A stretch of 34,515 bases of DNA from Nitrospira sp. (GTDB lineage Bacteria > Nitrospirota > Nitrospiria > Nitrospirales > Nitrospiraceae), in contig JAHBWU010000043.1 of the NCBI GenBank assembly GCA_019636835.1, positions 1 to 34,515 on the forward strand, read 5' to 3'. The notes beneath the pieces are model-generated. The model worked only from the letters and a program-made list of their open reading frames with translations. It was not told the origin of the DNA and made no database searches. Numbering within the stretch: the first letter of the stretch is position 1; each line of letters opens with the position of its first letter. Positions 34,461-34,515 of the stretch are shown here, piece after piece. The position numbers were made by a program, and so were the translations under genes.

Positions 34461-34515
34461 TACGAAACTGAAGATGTTGCTGCCTTACGTCTCACGTTTC
34501 ACGCCTCGTGTCCAG
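34461..34515. other. Upstream flank of dnaX, no feature seen
   Basis: The last 55 bp precede dnaX and show no gene or clear promoter. The likely dnaX promoter may lie partly outside the window. Confidence 0.4.

Overview
The window looks like chromosomal DNA of a Nitrospira-like bacterium (phylum Nitrospirota). This is inferred from protein style, gene order and a terminal inverted repeat at 11992-12078 that I recall from Nitrospira genomes; no 16S rRNA or nitrification gene is present to prove it. Most of it is core genome: glycine decarboxylase (gcvP), an OmpR-type two-component system next to an HtrA/DegP protease, purU, rimO, a gamma-class carbonic anhydrase, a trmFO-xerC-hslV-hslU-argB-M28 peptidase operon, tRNA-Val(CAC), two lipoproteins, and a dnaX-ybaB-recR cluster followed by a dksA-family gene.

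Layout. 1-1.5 kb: 3' part of a secreted-looking protein made of 50-residue repeats. 1.5-5.9 kb (minus): a Tat-exported class V aminotransferase and gcvP. 6.1-9.7 kb (plus): a membrane-anchored SnoaL/NTF2-like protein, then a small zinc-ribbon protein, a zinc-ribbon/DUF898 membrane protein and an M48 metalloprotease. 9.8-13.8 kb (plus): response regulator, histidine kinase, inverted-repeat element, degP, closed by a strong bidirectional terminator. 13.8-16.2 kb (minus): purU and rimO. 16.2-16.8 kb (plus): carbonic anhydrase. 16.8-23.1 kb (minus): an accessory, defence-like island. 23.2-29.2 kb (minus): M28 peptidase, argB, hslU, hslV, xerC, trmFO. 29.2-31.1 kb (plus): tRNA-Val and two lipoproteins. 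31.2-34.5 kb (minus): dksA-like, recR, ybaB, dnaX.

The island (about 17.5-23.1 kb) is the most unusual part. In transcription order it carries a compact operon of a DUF4338/DruA-family protein, a NurA-type nuclease and a HerA-type hexameric ATPase. Next comes a tail fragment of a type I restriction specificity gene (hsdS), a DUF4258 toxin-like/antitoxin-like pair, a second hsdS tail fragment (the two share a perfect 77-bp direct repeat), an MNT/HEPN toxin-antitoxin pair, and finally a methyltransferase-like gene that may be core. The DruA-like protein occurs without the DruE helicase that defines classical Druantia and is tightly linked to NurA-HerA, so it is a candidate for an undescribed nuclease-helicase defence system. 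No function is proven by sequence alone.
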